Positions 21,735-32,064 of a stretch of DNA of 64,000 nt are shown one piece after another. Within the stretch, counting starts at the first letter, position 1; each line of letters opens with the position of its first letter. Origin of the DNA: Arion vulgaris (lineage: Eukaryota; Mollusca; Gastropoda; Stylommatophora; Arionidae); the NCBI GenBank assembly GCA_020796225.1, contig CM036759.1, forward strand, positions 25,590,313 to 25,654,312, in the 5' to 3' direction. The notes below the pieces were generated by a model, which did not search any database, was not told the DNA's origin, and saw only the letters and a program-made list of their open reading frames with translations. The position numbers and the translations under genes are program-made.

Positions 21735-22790
21735 TGCGCCCTGTATATGGTGTTTTCCTACGATTGAATGGAAAAGATCAATATTTATTCCAATAATTAA
21801 AAAGGGCGATATCAAATTATATTCCAATTATAGAACAGTGGCATTGATTAGCCATGCAAGTAAAATCTTACTAAAAATAATTATGGAATACTAGAAAAAT
21901 AGAAGAAAACATCAACTTGTTTGCAAAAGGTTGTAGTTCGTCGCCTTGTCTGTTTAACATATACTGAAAACATTATGAGGAAATGTACATAAGATAATCG
22001 GAGGAAGAGAAATACATGAACTAAGATATGTTGACGATACAGTGTTATTGTCAACACTACAAAGAGGGATTATGAAATTTAAAATTTAAGTGCAAGAGAA
22101 AAGCGAAAAACAAAATAAATTTTTCAATGTGGCAAAAAAACAAAACTACCGATAAAGCAAGCATGACAAGTGATATTTGTTATCAACGGAGAGAAAGTAG
22201 AACATGTGAACAGTTATGAATATTTCAGTTTACTGCTAACAATAGATGGAAAATGGATGAAGAAAATAAAAAAGAACATGTTCTTAAAAAAAATTAAACA
22301 ACTAAAAACAGTATGTAATGGAACTGATAGAGAAAAACAAAGATTAGAATACTAAGAGCATGCGTAATCCCAAGTGGCATCGTATATGTGTGAATCATGG
22401 ACATTTAACAAGGTCATGGAAAATCTTATACGAGCTTTTAAAATATGTGTTACAGTAGAGTCCTACGTATTGCGTGGACAGAGAACAGACAGATATATCC
22501 AGAAGGAACTCAAAATAAAAGAGAACTGTCTGATATTACAAATTAGAATGAGAAAATAGAAGTATTTTTGACATATAAAAAGATACGAAGGGTTGGTGAA
22601 GACCATTATGGGAGGAGGTATTCTGGCAAAAAGGAAAAAGAGGAAGGCCACGGAAAATATTGATTCAGGATGTAACTGATGATATTAGCATGACGGCAGC
22701 AGATGCGGGACATATAACCTGGGAGAGATAAAAATTCTGAAGAACTGTCAGAGGGGGAAAGTTCTGCTTAGAACAAACTATTGGAGGATG
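21735..22790 (+). mobile_element. Decayed LINE, RTE/L1-like reverse transcriptase (L-F, copy 1)
   Basis: Plus-strand motifs in order: IPIIKKGDIKLYSNYRTVAL followed by SHASKILLKIIM (RT blocks 1-2, 21780-21890); ELRYVDDTVLL (the catalytic Y-x-D-D block, about 22015-22055); INGEKVEHVNSYEYFSL (22170-22240); then a broken C-terminal region. Frames are disrupted several times and the middle of the RT is missing. A second fragment with the same start is at 24690-24930. Confidence 0.8.
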
Positions 22791-23896
22791 ATTTGGAGGA
22801 TGATGTGACATCTCTTTAGTAAACTATGAAAAGATATCTTTTTTGTGGGTTTTATTTTCGTCTTCTCATATTCATTATTTTAAAATATATATGGATAGGA
22901 ACCAGCAACAACCAACTTTAGTTGTTTGTTTCCCCTGTATGCAGGTAAAATCCGATCAACATGCCTGCTGTTGCACATCTTGTGTGTTTTATGCGGTTTC
23001 TCGGTCTATGGTTATTTATTGAAGATCAGAGGTTAAGGTGAAAGTTGCTAGGCATTGTGGAATTGGTTACGGTAATTGATATCGTCGCACAGCGGCAATC
23101 CAAAACTTCCAGAGCTCAGTACGAAAACATCTGTTTCGTTTGGATCTTAACATATAACTTGTGAAATGTTGGGAGAAAATTTGCAGAAAGTAGAAGGGAA
23201 ATCATTCAAGATAACATCGCAGTATGAGTGCTATTTCTTTGAATCTGGCGTATACTAGATATCAGTTTGATTTAGAGTAGACTTGCAAATTCTGAATCTG
23301 TTTTCGTTTTTGTATAGACTAGACATTAGTCTTATTTAACTCCTTAATCCTATCTTCCCATGTGAGTTCTATTCATGGGCATTACTGGTTATATTATTTC
23401 CTGAGAGTGTGCCCAATCTATTACCACAATTCTACTAAGTACATCAGTGAGCGTATTTAATGAGCACATTAAAGATATAATAGAGTATCTTGACTGCATG
23501 TGTGAATGTTAATCTAATCAGCCTTTTAGCTAAGATCACAGTATAGTATCTGTATCGCTTGATATCTGTCACGTGGCTCATTATATGGGTTCACAAAGTT
23601 ATCAGCCTGTGTTACGAAACTAGTGCCCACTTGATCGAAGCCGAAGGTCGAGAGCCTTCATTAAATGCCACATGGCTACCCTTGTACAAAACTAGAAGTG
23701 CCATCAATCGAAGGATTGATGGGGCTTGATAGTTTATAAACGTTTTCACGTTCCGTTGTACGGGTCCACCTGGTATGGCACATCCGGGGCGGGCCATGAG
23801 AAAAGTCATTGAAAAAAGGTGTATATGGTTTGGATTAATGTGATTACAAATATTGAATGAATGACTGATGTATTGACAGTCATAAATAAATACAAC
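22791..23896. other. Intron sequence, no gene recognised
   Basis: AT-rich with no recognised element. The 108-codon minus ORF at 23612-23938 runs into the adjacent MITE and is not credible. Confidence 0.35.
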
Positions 23897-24053
23897 CAGT
23901 GGCGGCTCGTGATCCTTTTTGTTGGTGGTGCCAGACACACATTTTCGGAAAAATCATGGTTCTGAATTAGGTTATATTTTAATTTATTAAATAATAAATG
24001 CACGTTACACATTATTTTGATGGCGCCTGGCCCTTAATGACGAGCCGCCACTG
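23897..24053 (+). mobile_element. hAT-like MITE family M3 (copy 1)
   Basis: A 157-bp element with 14-bp inverted termini CAGTGGCGGCTCGT / ACGAGCCGCCACTG, flanked by a perfect 8-bp target duplication AATACAAC (23889-23896 and 24054-24061). Other copies: 28898-29054 (inverted), 29214-29379 and 55822-55986 (inverted). All have 8-bp duplications (perfect or with 1-2 mismatches), as expected for hAT. Confidence 0.92.
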
Positions 24054-24379
24054 AATACAACCCATAACTGTATATTTACATAACATATCATAGGTTTCAC
24101 AGAAATAGATATATATATATCCTTGAGCAGCCTGTCTTAACAGCATTAACGATGACTCATCGCCTGCCAGATTTTCCCCCTCTGCTACACCTATCATTTT
24201 ATGCGCTAATGTATTCGTTCAGTCTCTTTGCCGCATTATCTTTCTTACTGTCTGTAGTCTATGAGAGAAACGCACGCATTTATTTTCAATTTTATCTACA
24301 TGGTATCCACAAAACTATGCACCATGTAAATATAGTTGCCTTCAATTAGTTCATTTTTTTACATTTTTATAATTTTGAT

Positions 24380-24560
24380 ATATTGTGACAACCGGTAAAA
24401 TCGAGGGGAGACGAGACAGAGGAAGACAGAAAATTTTGGACAACCTGACTTCATGGCACGGAAGAGCGTCAACATCTGAAATGATAACACAAGTAACAGA
24501 GATCTGTGGAGATCCATGACCGCTCACGCCAGCCGGCATAGCACCTGATGATGATGATAC
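24380..24560 (+). mobile_element. LINE 3' end (L-G)
   Basis: Encodes RRDRGRQKILDNLTSWHG and then an ITQVTEICGDP-like end. This is the usual '(K)xxGRRxRGRQRxxxxDxLxxWxG' C terminus of a non-LTR retrotransposon. It ends in a GATGATGATGAT tail. The last 45 bp (GAGATCCATGA..ACGCCAGCC) recur at 37386-37432. Confidence 0.7.
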
Positions 24561-24565
24561 ATATT

Positions 24566-24720
24566 CTTCTTCTGCTTTCGCTCGCTATGAATTCAGGCGG
24601 TAGCCATGGCGCTTGGTGTGGCGCTTCTTACTGATTTTTGCGTGAAGGCCTACTTACCGTTTTATTGGTTTCCTCGCCACACAGGTGGGACTTCTCCAAC
24701 TTCAGAGGTAAGATATATAT
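24566..24720 (-). repeat. SINE S8-type 3' domain
   Basis: The plus-strand text CTGATTTTTGCGTGAAGGCC ... CACAGGTGGGACTTCTCCAA CTTCAGAGG is the complement of the S8 3' domain. Related segments lie at 52820-53000 and 54512-54660. Confidence 0.55.
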
Positions 24721-24930
24721 TAGATGCCCAAGTCTGGCCCAACAAAACATGGAAAATATCAATATACATCTCCATCCTAAAGAATGGCAATTTAAAACTG
24801 TACAACTACTATTATACTATTGACTTAATTAGCCATGACAGTAACAACATTTTGCTGATTATCATGAAGAGGATAGAAAAGAAGTTACTATCAGCGGGAA
24901 TTGATTCTCCGATGTACAGCGAATGAAAAA
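24690..24930 (+). mobile_element. LINE fragment, L-F type reverse transcriptase
   Basis: Across frames it matches the L-F copy: 'SILKNGNLKLYNYYYTIDLI SHDSN..LLIIMKRIEKKL' corresponds to 'IKKGDIKLYSNYRTVALISH ASKILLKIIM'. It is short and broken. Confidence 0.65.
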
Positions 24931-25770
24931 AGAAGACCTAGATATTCGAAGAAAACATGGAGAAAACAACTGACGTGGGAAACAGTTGGTAGAAAGTCGG
25001 CATAACGAAAACAATGGAAATATCTCGCCAAAGCCTTGCGTGTCAATATTAAGCTCCCAGATACCCATACCGTGGCTCTGGTGGTCACCACTGGACGAAT
25101 ATATTCCAACTGCAAAGCAGAACTATCGGTCCTTCTGATGACAGCACAGCACAGGAATAAGTAGAAACCATATGCAGGCAAGATGTTCTTTCTTATAAGC
25201 TTATTGTAAGCTATTCTAGCCCTAGAGATTAAATCCGCGGACATCACGGTACAAAATCTAGAAAGAGAACTTGGACGACTGTCAAAAGGGCAGAAATTCA
25301 CCAGCAGTGAGTTCTGAGTGATGAGAGTGCCTATATCTTAGCTAAGGAAGGCGGTGCCAAAGAACCAAGTTACCAACCATTGTCTTTTCAAGAGTTTAAA
25401 ACTCTCATAAAGAAAAAAATCTGCAGAAGACTAGTAGACAAACACTAGATATGATTATAGAAAAGACTTTCTCAAAGACATCAGCAGATCAGACCATGCC
25501 ATTATATTTCGCCAACGTACCGGACACTGCAGACTCAACAGACACATATACTAGGAATAAGTCAGACAGCTATCTGTCAGTGCAACAGGCGAAACCGACA
25601 ACAGGACATGTGCTGCAAGACTGTCTTCTGGATAAGCTGAGAAGCAACATATGACCCGACCCCTCAACTTGAAAACAAAGCTTTGGAGAAAACTGCCAGA
25701 CCTGAAGCTGACTGCCCAAGTTGTAGTCCACAGTAAATTAAACGCATGACCAGGGATCGCCGAAGAAGAA
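24920..25770 (+). mobile_element. Decayed LINE 3' region with RNase H-type tail (L-E type)
   Basis: Near 25480-25640 the plus strand gives 'RSDHAIIFRQRTGHCRLN..' in one frame, then YTRNKSDSYLSVQQAKPTTG followed by HVLQDCLL. This is the terminal zinc-knuckle-like region that follows RNase H in Jockey/I-type elements (compare 7560-7700 and 33993-34150). It ends near a GAAGAAGAAG run at 25765. Upstream, to about 24920, is likely the same element but too broken to read. Confidence 0.6.
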
Positions 25771-25804
25771 GAAATGGAACACGCAGCGTTTCAGTTTAGA
25801 ATAT

Positions 25805-26190
25805 CTTCATTGAACCCCGGACATGTCCGTAGGTGCTCCGATCTCCTTCGCAATATCTCCAACGGCGTCCAGCGACTAGCCGTACTAGTTCGATGTTGAT
25901 ATATAAATATTTGTTCTGTGTAGATACAAGTCTTCATACTTAAATTTGCTCAGTTAAAATATATTTTTTAAATTTTTTTGTGTGTGTGAGGCGCGAATAT
26001 TTAAGCGCCCGAGTGGATACCGGGTCCCAAATTGGGGTGTAAAAAATATAACCACGCATGTCGTAAGAGGCTACTAACGAGGTGGGCGTGGGGCTAGCTA
26101 CTCCACACCGTAAAAACACTAGATGGCTACAGAATGGAGAGCGAACCGAGTAAACGCTGACTGAAATCGGGCACATCGCCGAAGGATAAG
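25805..26190 (+). repeat. Dispersed fragments, including a divergent S2 SINE head
   Basis: 25805-25900 is the complement of 15875-15980. 25998-26090 begins CGCCCGAGTGGATACCGGGT, the S2 head in plus orientation, and contains GCATGTCGTAAGAGGCTACT, the shared S2/S3 core. It then diverges from S2, so it may be a third related SINE. Confidence 0.55.
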
Positions 26191-26382
26191 CACCAGAGTT
26201 CCAAATGGTGCTGAAGATGTGACGTAAAACACACTAATGCTAAGGCTGTATGAATCAGATTTCCACATGAATAGAATTTATGGGGAGATCTGGTACATCG
26301 GTTGGGCGGTGATCACGAGAGAGAGAATATTTCAGCTGCAGACCGCAGTCTATTTGTTTAATATCAATTTCATATTGTCATT

Positions 26383-26587
26383 TTTTTTCTTTCCGATCCA
26401 GAAGCACTTGCGCTGAAAGCTCTTCGGCTCGGTATCATGGACATCGTAACCCTTCGGCTCGGTGCCACGAACACCGTAAATCTGGGGAACCTGTAGCTTT
26501 TCTGCCAGTCCGCGGAGTTGAACCCGCACTTACAGAGGACTAGTCACCCGTAGTCCAACGCGCTACGAACACGCTGGGAACGCGGGC
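26383..26587 (-). mobile_element. SINE family S4 (copy 2), with 13-bp target duplication
   Basis: A full-length copy flanked by TCATATTGTCATT (26370-26382 and 26588-26600). The plus-strand text carries the complement of the head (GGAGTTGAACCCGCACTTAC, CCGTAGTCCAACGCGCTACG) and two tandem 'TTCGGCTCGGT' motifs. The tail is a short poly(A) on the minus strand. Confidence 0.92.
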
Positions 26588-26945
26588 TCATATTGTCATT
26601 AAAGAAATATGTTACGGTCTTGTCAAGCTCATAAAGAACATCTAGTTGTTATAATATGATTTACAAGTTACAACCGAGATGACAATAATGCTTCTACCAT
26701 TCTATTTTGCTATTATTATTTGTATGGTATGTATTTCGAGTGGTGAGTTCATTGTGGAAATTTTACGTGTTTTGAATTTCTCAAAATAACTACAATAATG
26801 CTCTGTTACAGAGGAACTTAGTTACGAAATAAAATAACACATATGTCCAACTAGAACTCTGAATTGAAAAAAATTGGTTGTTAAGAAAATTACGACTGAG
26901 TAAAGTCAAGTATTTTGAACACATAAAGAGACGTGAAGGTTTGGA

Positions 26946-27237
26946 AAACACGTAATCACAAAGTACTGTAGTTTTACAAATTACAAAACAATGACAAAGT
27001 ACAGCAACGTTTCGACCAACAAGGTCTTTATCAAGCAAACGAACATTATTTCGTTATTCGTTTTTATTCCCAGATTTTCATTAGAAACGTTTGTATGTAG
27101 TCGTCCATATGTTTTTTTTCAATTTGTCACTCTTGTTGTTCGTTTGCTTGATAAAGGCCTTGTTGGTCGAAACGTTGCTGTATTTTGTCGTTGTTTTTGT
27201 AATTTGTAAAACTACAGTACTTTGTGATTACGTGTTT
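26946..27237. mobile_element. Foldback element, about 100-bp arms
   Basis: The left arm (26946-27048: AACACGTAATCACAAAGTAC ... CAACGTTTCGACCAACAAGG) is the reverse complement of the right arm (27135-27237: CCTTGTTGGTCGAAACGTTG ... GTACTTTGTGATTACGTGTT). The spacer is about 85 bp. Transcribed, it would make a long hairpin. Single-arm or shortened relatives lie at 56085-56285, 60010-60085 and 35605-35665. Target duplication not resolved. Confidence 0.85.
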
Positions 27238-27275
27238 AGCCAATCAAATAGTTTTACTGCAGTCTCATCTATTTT

Positions 27276-27690
27276 GTGTAGGTTTGGAAAGGACGATTAT
27301 AAACTAGAGGGAGTGTGGTATAGAGGTTTGGTGCTCGTCTCTCGTTGTGTAGGTTTGGAAAGGACGATTATGAACTAGAGGGAGTGTGGTATAGAGGTTT
27401 GGTGCTCGTCTCTCGTTGTGTAGGTTTGGAAAGGACGATTATGAACTAGAGGGAGTGTGGTATAGAGGTTTGGTGCTCGTCTCTCGTTGTGTAGGTTTGG
27501 AAAGGACGATTATGAACTAGAGGAGTGTGGTATAGAGTTTGTGCTCAGTCTCGTTGTGTAGGTTTGGAAAGGACGATTATGAACTAGAGATGTTGTTAAA
27601 GTTTGAGTCTCTTCTCTCGTTGTGTAGGTTTGGAAAGGACGATTATGAACTAGAGGGAGTGTGGTATAGAGGTTTGGTGCTCGTCTCTGT
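27276..27690 (+). repeat. 71-bp tandem array made from a SINE S5 head and its flank
   Basis: Six copies with starts at 27281, 27352, 27423, 27494, 27561 and 27627 (spacing 71, 71, 71, 67, 66 bp). Each unit is GGTTTGGAAAGGACGATTAT plus GAACTAGAGGGA, followed by GTGTGGTATAGAGGTTTGGT GCTCGTCTC. The second half is the 5' head of SINE S5. The last unit continues into the S5 body (TGCCAAAGGTACCAGGTTCG) at 27690. The first half appears to be the genomic flank of that SINE. Confidence 0.9.
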
Positions 27691-27760
27691 GCCAAAGGTA
27701 CCAGGTTCGTTCCCTCGTGGAGCCATCTGGATATTTTTCCAGAGATCCCTTTGTCTCCAG
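27690..27760 (+). mobile_element. SINE family S5, 5' part only
   Basis: GCCAAAGGTACCAGGTTCGT through TTTTTCCAGAGATCCCT matches S5 at 21480-21560 (complement) and 39440-39500. It is cut off and continues directly into a minus-oriented LINE 3' end. Confidence 0.8.
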
Positions 27761-27764
27761 GTCT

Positions 27765-28070
27765 GTTTAGTGCGTCCTCTTTTTTTCGTTTTCCTTGCGG
27801 GTTCCACTCAAGTGCATGTCTAGTGACACTCGACTGTGTCTTCCATAGGGTATGCCCGACCCATCGCCATTTTCTCCTCTTAACCTGGGTCATCATGGGT
27901 TCCTGTCTGGTTCTTATCTACAGGTCTGCGTTTGCAGCTCTGTCATACCATCTCAGTCTGAGAATCCGCCGAAGACATCAGTTGACAAAGATCTGATTCT
28001 TATTTGTATTTAACTTGGTGACTCGCCACGTTTCCGAGCCATACAGCAACACAGATTTCACAATGTAGTA
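27765..28070 (-). mobile_element. RTE-like LINE 3' end
   Basis: The minus strand encodes MMTQVKRRKWRWVGHTLWKT then HALEWNPQGKRKK. This is a widely recognised C-terminal signature of an RTE-type reverse transcriptase in molluscs, flatworms and cnidarians. Farther upstream (28000-28060, minus) the residues resemble 'SVLLYGSETWRVTKLNT'. Two shorter relatives of this tail are at 29940-30270 and 35755-36010. Confidence 0.85.
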
Positions 28071-28282
28071 ATTTGTAATTATAGCCAACAAAAATGTGTG
28101 CTATTCTTTTTGTTCCCTTTCACACATCCAGTATCCACATTTTAATGGTTGGTGTAAATGAATATTATAGCTTTTAAGACATGTCCGTATGTGTTTAGTG
28201 TCTCCCTTCTGTATCCAGTAGATGGTTAAAGGTATGCAATTTGATGATTTCTATTTTTCACTGACTAAACTAATAATAGAGA

Positions 28283-28530
28283 AGCGTCTGGTTGAATGGA
28301 TTAGAGCGCTGCTCCCATGCTAGAGACCCGTGTTCAATTCACGGTAAGGCCAATGATTTTTTCTGCTGTGGGCATAAATGAAAAATCGTAACCTGAACAG
28401 CTTCGCAGCGACAGCACTAGCCATACGGCCATTAAATTTCCCAGGCTCTCGTGCCACCAATCCAACACTGCTCTAAAAAGTGGTACTACGGGCAGTAACG
28501 ACATGCTTTTTTTTAACGATGACTGACTAA
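28283..28530 (+). mobile_element. Probable tRNA-derived SINE (S7)
   Basis: Box A-like sequence (TGGTTGAATGGATTAGAGCG) and box B-like GTTCAATTC are spaced as in a tRNA. They are followed by about 170 bp of non-tRNA sequence and a poly-T/A stretch at 28508-28516. The acceptor stem does not pair, so it is not a functional tRNA gene. Single copy in the window. Confidence 0.5.
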
Positions 28531-28784
28531 ACACTACCACCCCCTTCCTTGTGCCTCTCAGTTATACAGTCTTACTCATTCAACGTTTTATTTTCAATTT
28601 CTTCACTCTCAATACTTTTGCTATCAGTTGCTGTATCCTTATCTAATATTCGGTCGGTGAGCAACCAAAAATACGTCCCTCATTTTCTTCTTCTTCTGCG
28701 TTCGTTCTTGACGGCCCAATTTGATCATTCTTATTGTGATGTATAATTGGTCCACTGGCAAGAACGGAGTGATCTACGTCGGGA

Positions 28785-28880
28785 CGATTGTGCGCCCATG
28801 GTGACTAGGCCCGCCCGTCCGGTTTCAGCCAGCTTTTGATTTACTAGGTGAACTTTCCCTAGGGCGTCCCTCATTTATTC
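28785..28880 (-). repeat. Divergent S3-like SINE fragment
   Basis: The plus-strand text contains TTGATTTACTAGGTGAACTT TCCCTAGG, resembling the S3 segment 'TTTATTTACTAGGGTAGCTTCCTAGG'. The core is missing. Confidence 0.4.
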
Positions 28881-28897
28881 ATCTTCAATATACCGAC

Positions 28898-29054
28898 CAA
28901 TGGCGGCTCGTCATTAAGGACCAGTGGGGCCGGGCCTCATTCAACGCCTCCACATTAGTACTAAAATATAACCTAACCCCAAACCATGATTTTTCCGAAA
29001 AATGTTTGTCTTGCCCCACCAAAAAAAAATAAAAATGATCACGATCCGCCACTG
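28898..29054 (-). mobile_element. hAT-like MITE family M3 (copy 2)
   Basis: 157 bp, orientation opposite to copies 1 and 3. Flanks ATACCGAC (28890-28897) and ATAACGAC (29055-29062) are an 8-bp duplication with one mismatch. The left terminus has one mutation (CAATGG for CAGTGG). Confidence 0.9.
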
Positions 29055-29213
29055 ATAACGACTATAAGTACTTTTAATGAAAGCATGTTTACTTTTTTCT
29101 AACCACGAACACCTGCATGTCCAGGACAGTGTATGCACGTACACACTGGAAGTTGAAAGACTCGATAGACGACATTTACTTTGTTTTGTAAAGTTACATC
29201 AGTTTAGATATGG

Positions 29214-29379
29214 CAGTGGCGGCTCGTGATCATTTTTGTTGGTGGGGCCAGACAAATATTTTCGGAAAAATCATGGTTTCGGTTAGGATATATTTGAATG
29301 TACAAAATAATAAATACACGTTACACCTTATTTTTGGTGGGGCTCGGCCCCACTGGCCCTTAATGACGAGCCACCACTG
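29214..29379 (+). mobile_element. hAT-like MITE family M3 (copy 3)
   Basis: 166 bp. Flanks AGATATGG (29206-29213) and CTATATGG (29380-29387) share six of eight bases. It lies only 159 bp from copy 2, in the opposite orientation, so the two copies form a long inverted repeat. Confidence 0.9.
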
Positions 29380-29939
29380 CTATATGGTAAACATTAATGA
29401 TATCAATTTTGTTTTGTAAGGCCACACAAAGTGTGTCCGAGACATATGTAGTCTTTCAGTTGAAGAACAAAAGTTATTGTTCCAATAATAAACAAGTTTG
29501 TAGATACCTTGTAGACACTAATGAAACTTTTCCAAGGAAACGTTGTAGGAGTATAGAAATACTTCTTATTTATATTTGAATGATACTTTTACCGGAACTG
29601 TTCCTCACGTATGAGGTTTTTATATGATGTGGTTAGAGAGAGAAACGTCCAACTCATGTTGTTGATTCAGCAGTTTGAGAACCGAGAAGATCTGTTAGAC
29701 TAAGAATTGTCAAAGTCAGGTAATGTTTTCTGGTTCCTTATACAAACAGAACAAAGTTTCCACAAAATAAACACCAAATTCACGCATCATTTCCGTGATA
29801 AATTAGCTAAAGTTGCCAGTGATATGTTTGTTGTTGGTATTCTTCTATTCTTATACTGACATGTATACTAGACTTGAATTCGAGTATTGCTTGTTACGGT
29901 AACAATTGGAGAAAACTAGGGTTGTTCTTCTTCACATTT

Positions 29940-30270
29940 TAACTCCCAACGGAGCACAGGTCTTCAACAAACTTTTCTAATCCTCTTCTCTCTTGCCATT
30001 CCTCCAGTTCTTTTCACGTCTTACCTGTCTTTTAATATCTGCTCTAGTTCTCTTCTCTGAGTATTTTTAGGCCTTCCCCTACTCCTCTTTCCCTACGGGT
30101 TCCAAAACAGTGCATGTTTTACAATGCTTCCGGTCGATCTTCTCAATGTGTGTCCTATCCATCACCAGCGTCTATTTCTTAGCTCTTTTCCCACTGATAT
30201 CTGCTTAGTTCTTTCTCTTTGTACATCGTTCGTAATCTTATCATACCATCTCAGTTCCTTTATTCCGTAT
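29940..30270 (-). mobile_element. RTE-like LINE 3' end (L-H, copy 1)
   Basis: The minus strand reads, with breaks, as a '...GNP.GKR(S)RGRPKNTQRRE' tail (complement of GGCCTTCCCCTACTCCTCTT TCCCTACGGGTTCC). A closely similar copy is at 35755-36010. Both begin with the same 3' end, AACTCC(C/T)AA(C/T)GGA(G/A)CACA on the plus strand. Confidence 0.7.
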
Positions 30271-30305
30271 AAAAATGTACTTGATAAATTAGCTAAAGTT
30301 CTAGT

Positions 30306-30558
30306 CTTCTTCTTCTTTGCGTTCGTTCTTTAAGACCAATTTTAATCACTCTTTGTGATATGTTTGATCTTTGCCAAGAACGTGTATACGTTGCACATTG
30401 GTTTGGTAGGCCCCTAAACGCATAAGACTTGTACATGTTTAGGACACGTGCATCCGATTTCAACCAAACCTCCTTAGTCGCCCTTACGACATGCGTGGCA
30501 GGTAACAGTGGTTCTATTCTTTACGCCCCAAATTTGGGCCCCGGTAACCACTCGGGCG
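30306..30558 (-). mobile_element. SINE family S2 (copy 4), with empty-site control
   Basis: A 253-bp, nearly consensus copy. Flanks AAAGTTCTAGT (30295-30305) and AAAGTTGCTAGT (30559-30570) form the target duplication. The unoccupied paralogous site at 29805-29825 has one such sequence. The tail on the minus strand is (GAA)n. Confidence 0.93.
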
Positions 30559-30735
30559 AAAGTTGCTAGTGATATGTTTGTTGTTGGTATTCTTCAACTC
30601 TTATACTGACATGAATGCTAGACTTGAGTTGGTGTATTGCTTCTGTTCGAGATAGCAAGTGGAGAAAGGTAGTGTTTTTCTTCTTGCTTTTATTATATAG
30701 AGATCATTTAGATATGATTGTATGTAACTGTGTAC

Positions 30736-31025
30736 AAATAAAAATAAACATTTCGTAGCCTATTCAGACCTTAGGATATGATCGTACGTACATTTCTAGG
30801 TCTTAGAGATAAGTAGGTGGTCAATTCTTTCTCACTTGTGAAATATTTTCACGTTATATGGGTCTGTCTGTACTAAATAAAAATAAACATTTCCGAGCCT
30901 ATTCAGACCTTAGGATATGAAGTGCCCGTCACGTCACATTTCTAGGTCCTAGTGGATGTAGGTAGAGGTCCAATTCCTTTCCTCACTTGTGAAATATTTT
31001 CTCACGTTATATGGGTTTGGGTAGG
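30736..31025. repeat. Tandem duplication of about 145 bp
   Basis: Two imperfect copies: 30736-30875 and 30876-31025. Each carries AATAAAAATAAACATTTC, CCTATTCAGACCTTAGGATA TGA, ACATTTCTAGGTC and CTCACTTGTGAAATATTTTC. Confidence 0.85.
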
Positions 31026-31307
31026 TCTAACAACCCATTTCTATTTTTTAAAATAGCGTTGTTACAAAAACTAAATAATAACTGACGTAATGTTAGTAAC
31101 AATTTCAGCATTATGTTCCATTAAAAAGAAAAAACACTCGTTACGACCTGTAATACCGCTTTTTAGGGCGGTGTAGGACAGGGAGGATATGAGCATGTAG
31201 AATGTATTGGTCGCATGGTTAGTACAGTCGCCACGAAACCGTTCAGGTTTTGATTTTTTCTTTAAGCCCCCGGCAGGAAAAATACTTATTGGCTTTACCC
31301 TAGATTT

Positions 31308-31510
31308 AAAACAAACAATTTGTCATCTATAGCATAAAATGTTGGACTGCAGATAAGCTATGAAAAACAAAAACTTGTCATCTATAGCATAAAATGTTGG
31401 ACTGCAGATAAGCTATGAAAAAACAAACAATTTGTCATCTATAGCATAAAATGTTGGACTGCAGATAAGCTATGAAAAAACAAATAATTGAAGTCATCTA
31501 TGGCAAAATG
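31308..31510. repeat. 55-57 bp tandem repeat, three and a half copies
   Basis: Unit TGTCATCTATAGCATAAAAT GTTGGACTGCAGATAAGCTA TGAAAAAACAAACAATT starts at 31321, 31376 and 31433, with a degenerate fourth start at 31493. Confidence 0.9.
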
Positions 31511-31719
31511 ATATCACCTGTAATCTAAATGATAAAATAACAGAACAGTTACCATTTAGGTAGCAATCTGATTGCATGAAATGTTGAAAAGAAATTAGAT
31601 ACGAATTGGCAAAGCAACATAAATTTTAAAAGTCTAAATAAAATATGGAACTGCAAGTTATATAGTATTAAAATTAAATTATGAATTTTCAATTCAAATG
31701 TTATCAATTTAACATATGC

Positions 31720-32060
31720 CAGCGAGAGTTGAAAATGACTAAAGATATAGAAAACAAGTTGAATGCATTTGAAAATAGATGTATGAAAAATAATGAATAT
31801 AAAATGGAACGAATTCAGGAAAAGTGATGAAATCAGAGAAATGTATGGTCAACCACTAGTGACAACTGTTATAAGAACGAGAAGATGGAGATATGTTGAC
31901 ACACCTTGAGGAGAAATGATCAACGAATATCAAAGCAGGCATTGAAGTGGGATGCAAAGGTTCAAGAAAGAGAGGGAAGACCCTGAAACAAACTTTGCTG
32001 AGAGAGGCAAGAAATATCAGTCTCAGTTCCATGGAGGAGATGCGAGTTGCCCAGGATAGA
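31720..32060 (+). mobile_element. Decayed LINE 3' end
   Basis: In shifting frames it reads 'ENKLNAFENRCMK', then 'GCKGSRKRGKTLKQTLLREA' and 'MEEMRVAQDRA'. These are typical C-terminal signatures of an RTE-like element (…L..F..RC…, KRGRPK.T..R, A.DR..W). Multiple stops. Confidence 0.65.
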
Positions 32061-32064
32061 GCGG

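Larger units (their letters stand above)
29795..30670. repeat. Duplicated segment, second copy split by a SINE
   Basis: About 140 bp at 29795-29940 (TGATAAATTAGCTAAAGTTG ... GTGATATGTTTGTTGTTGGT ... GGAGAAAACTAGGG) recurs at 30282-30305 plus 30559-30670. The second copy is interrupted by the S2 SINE at 30306-30558. The first copy therefore serves as the empty-site control for that insertion. Confidence 0.85.
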
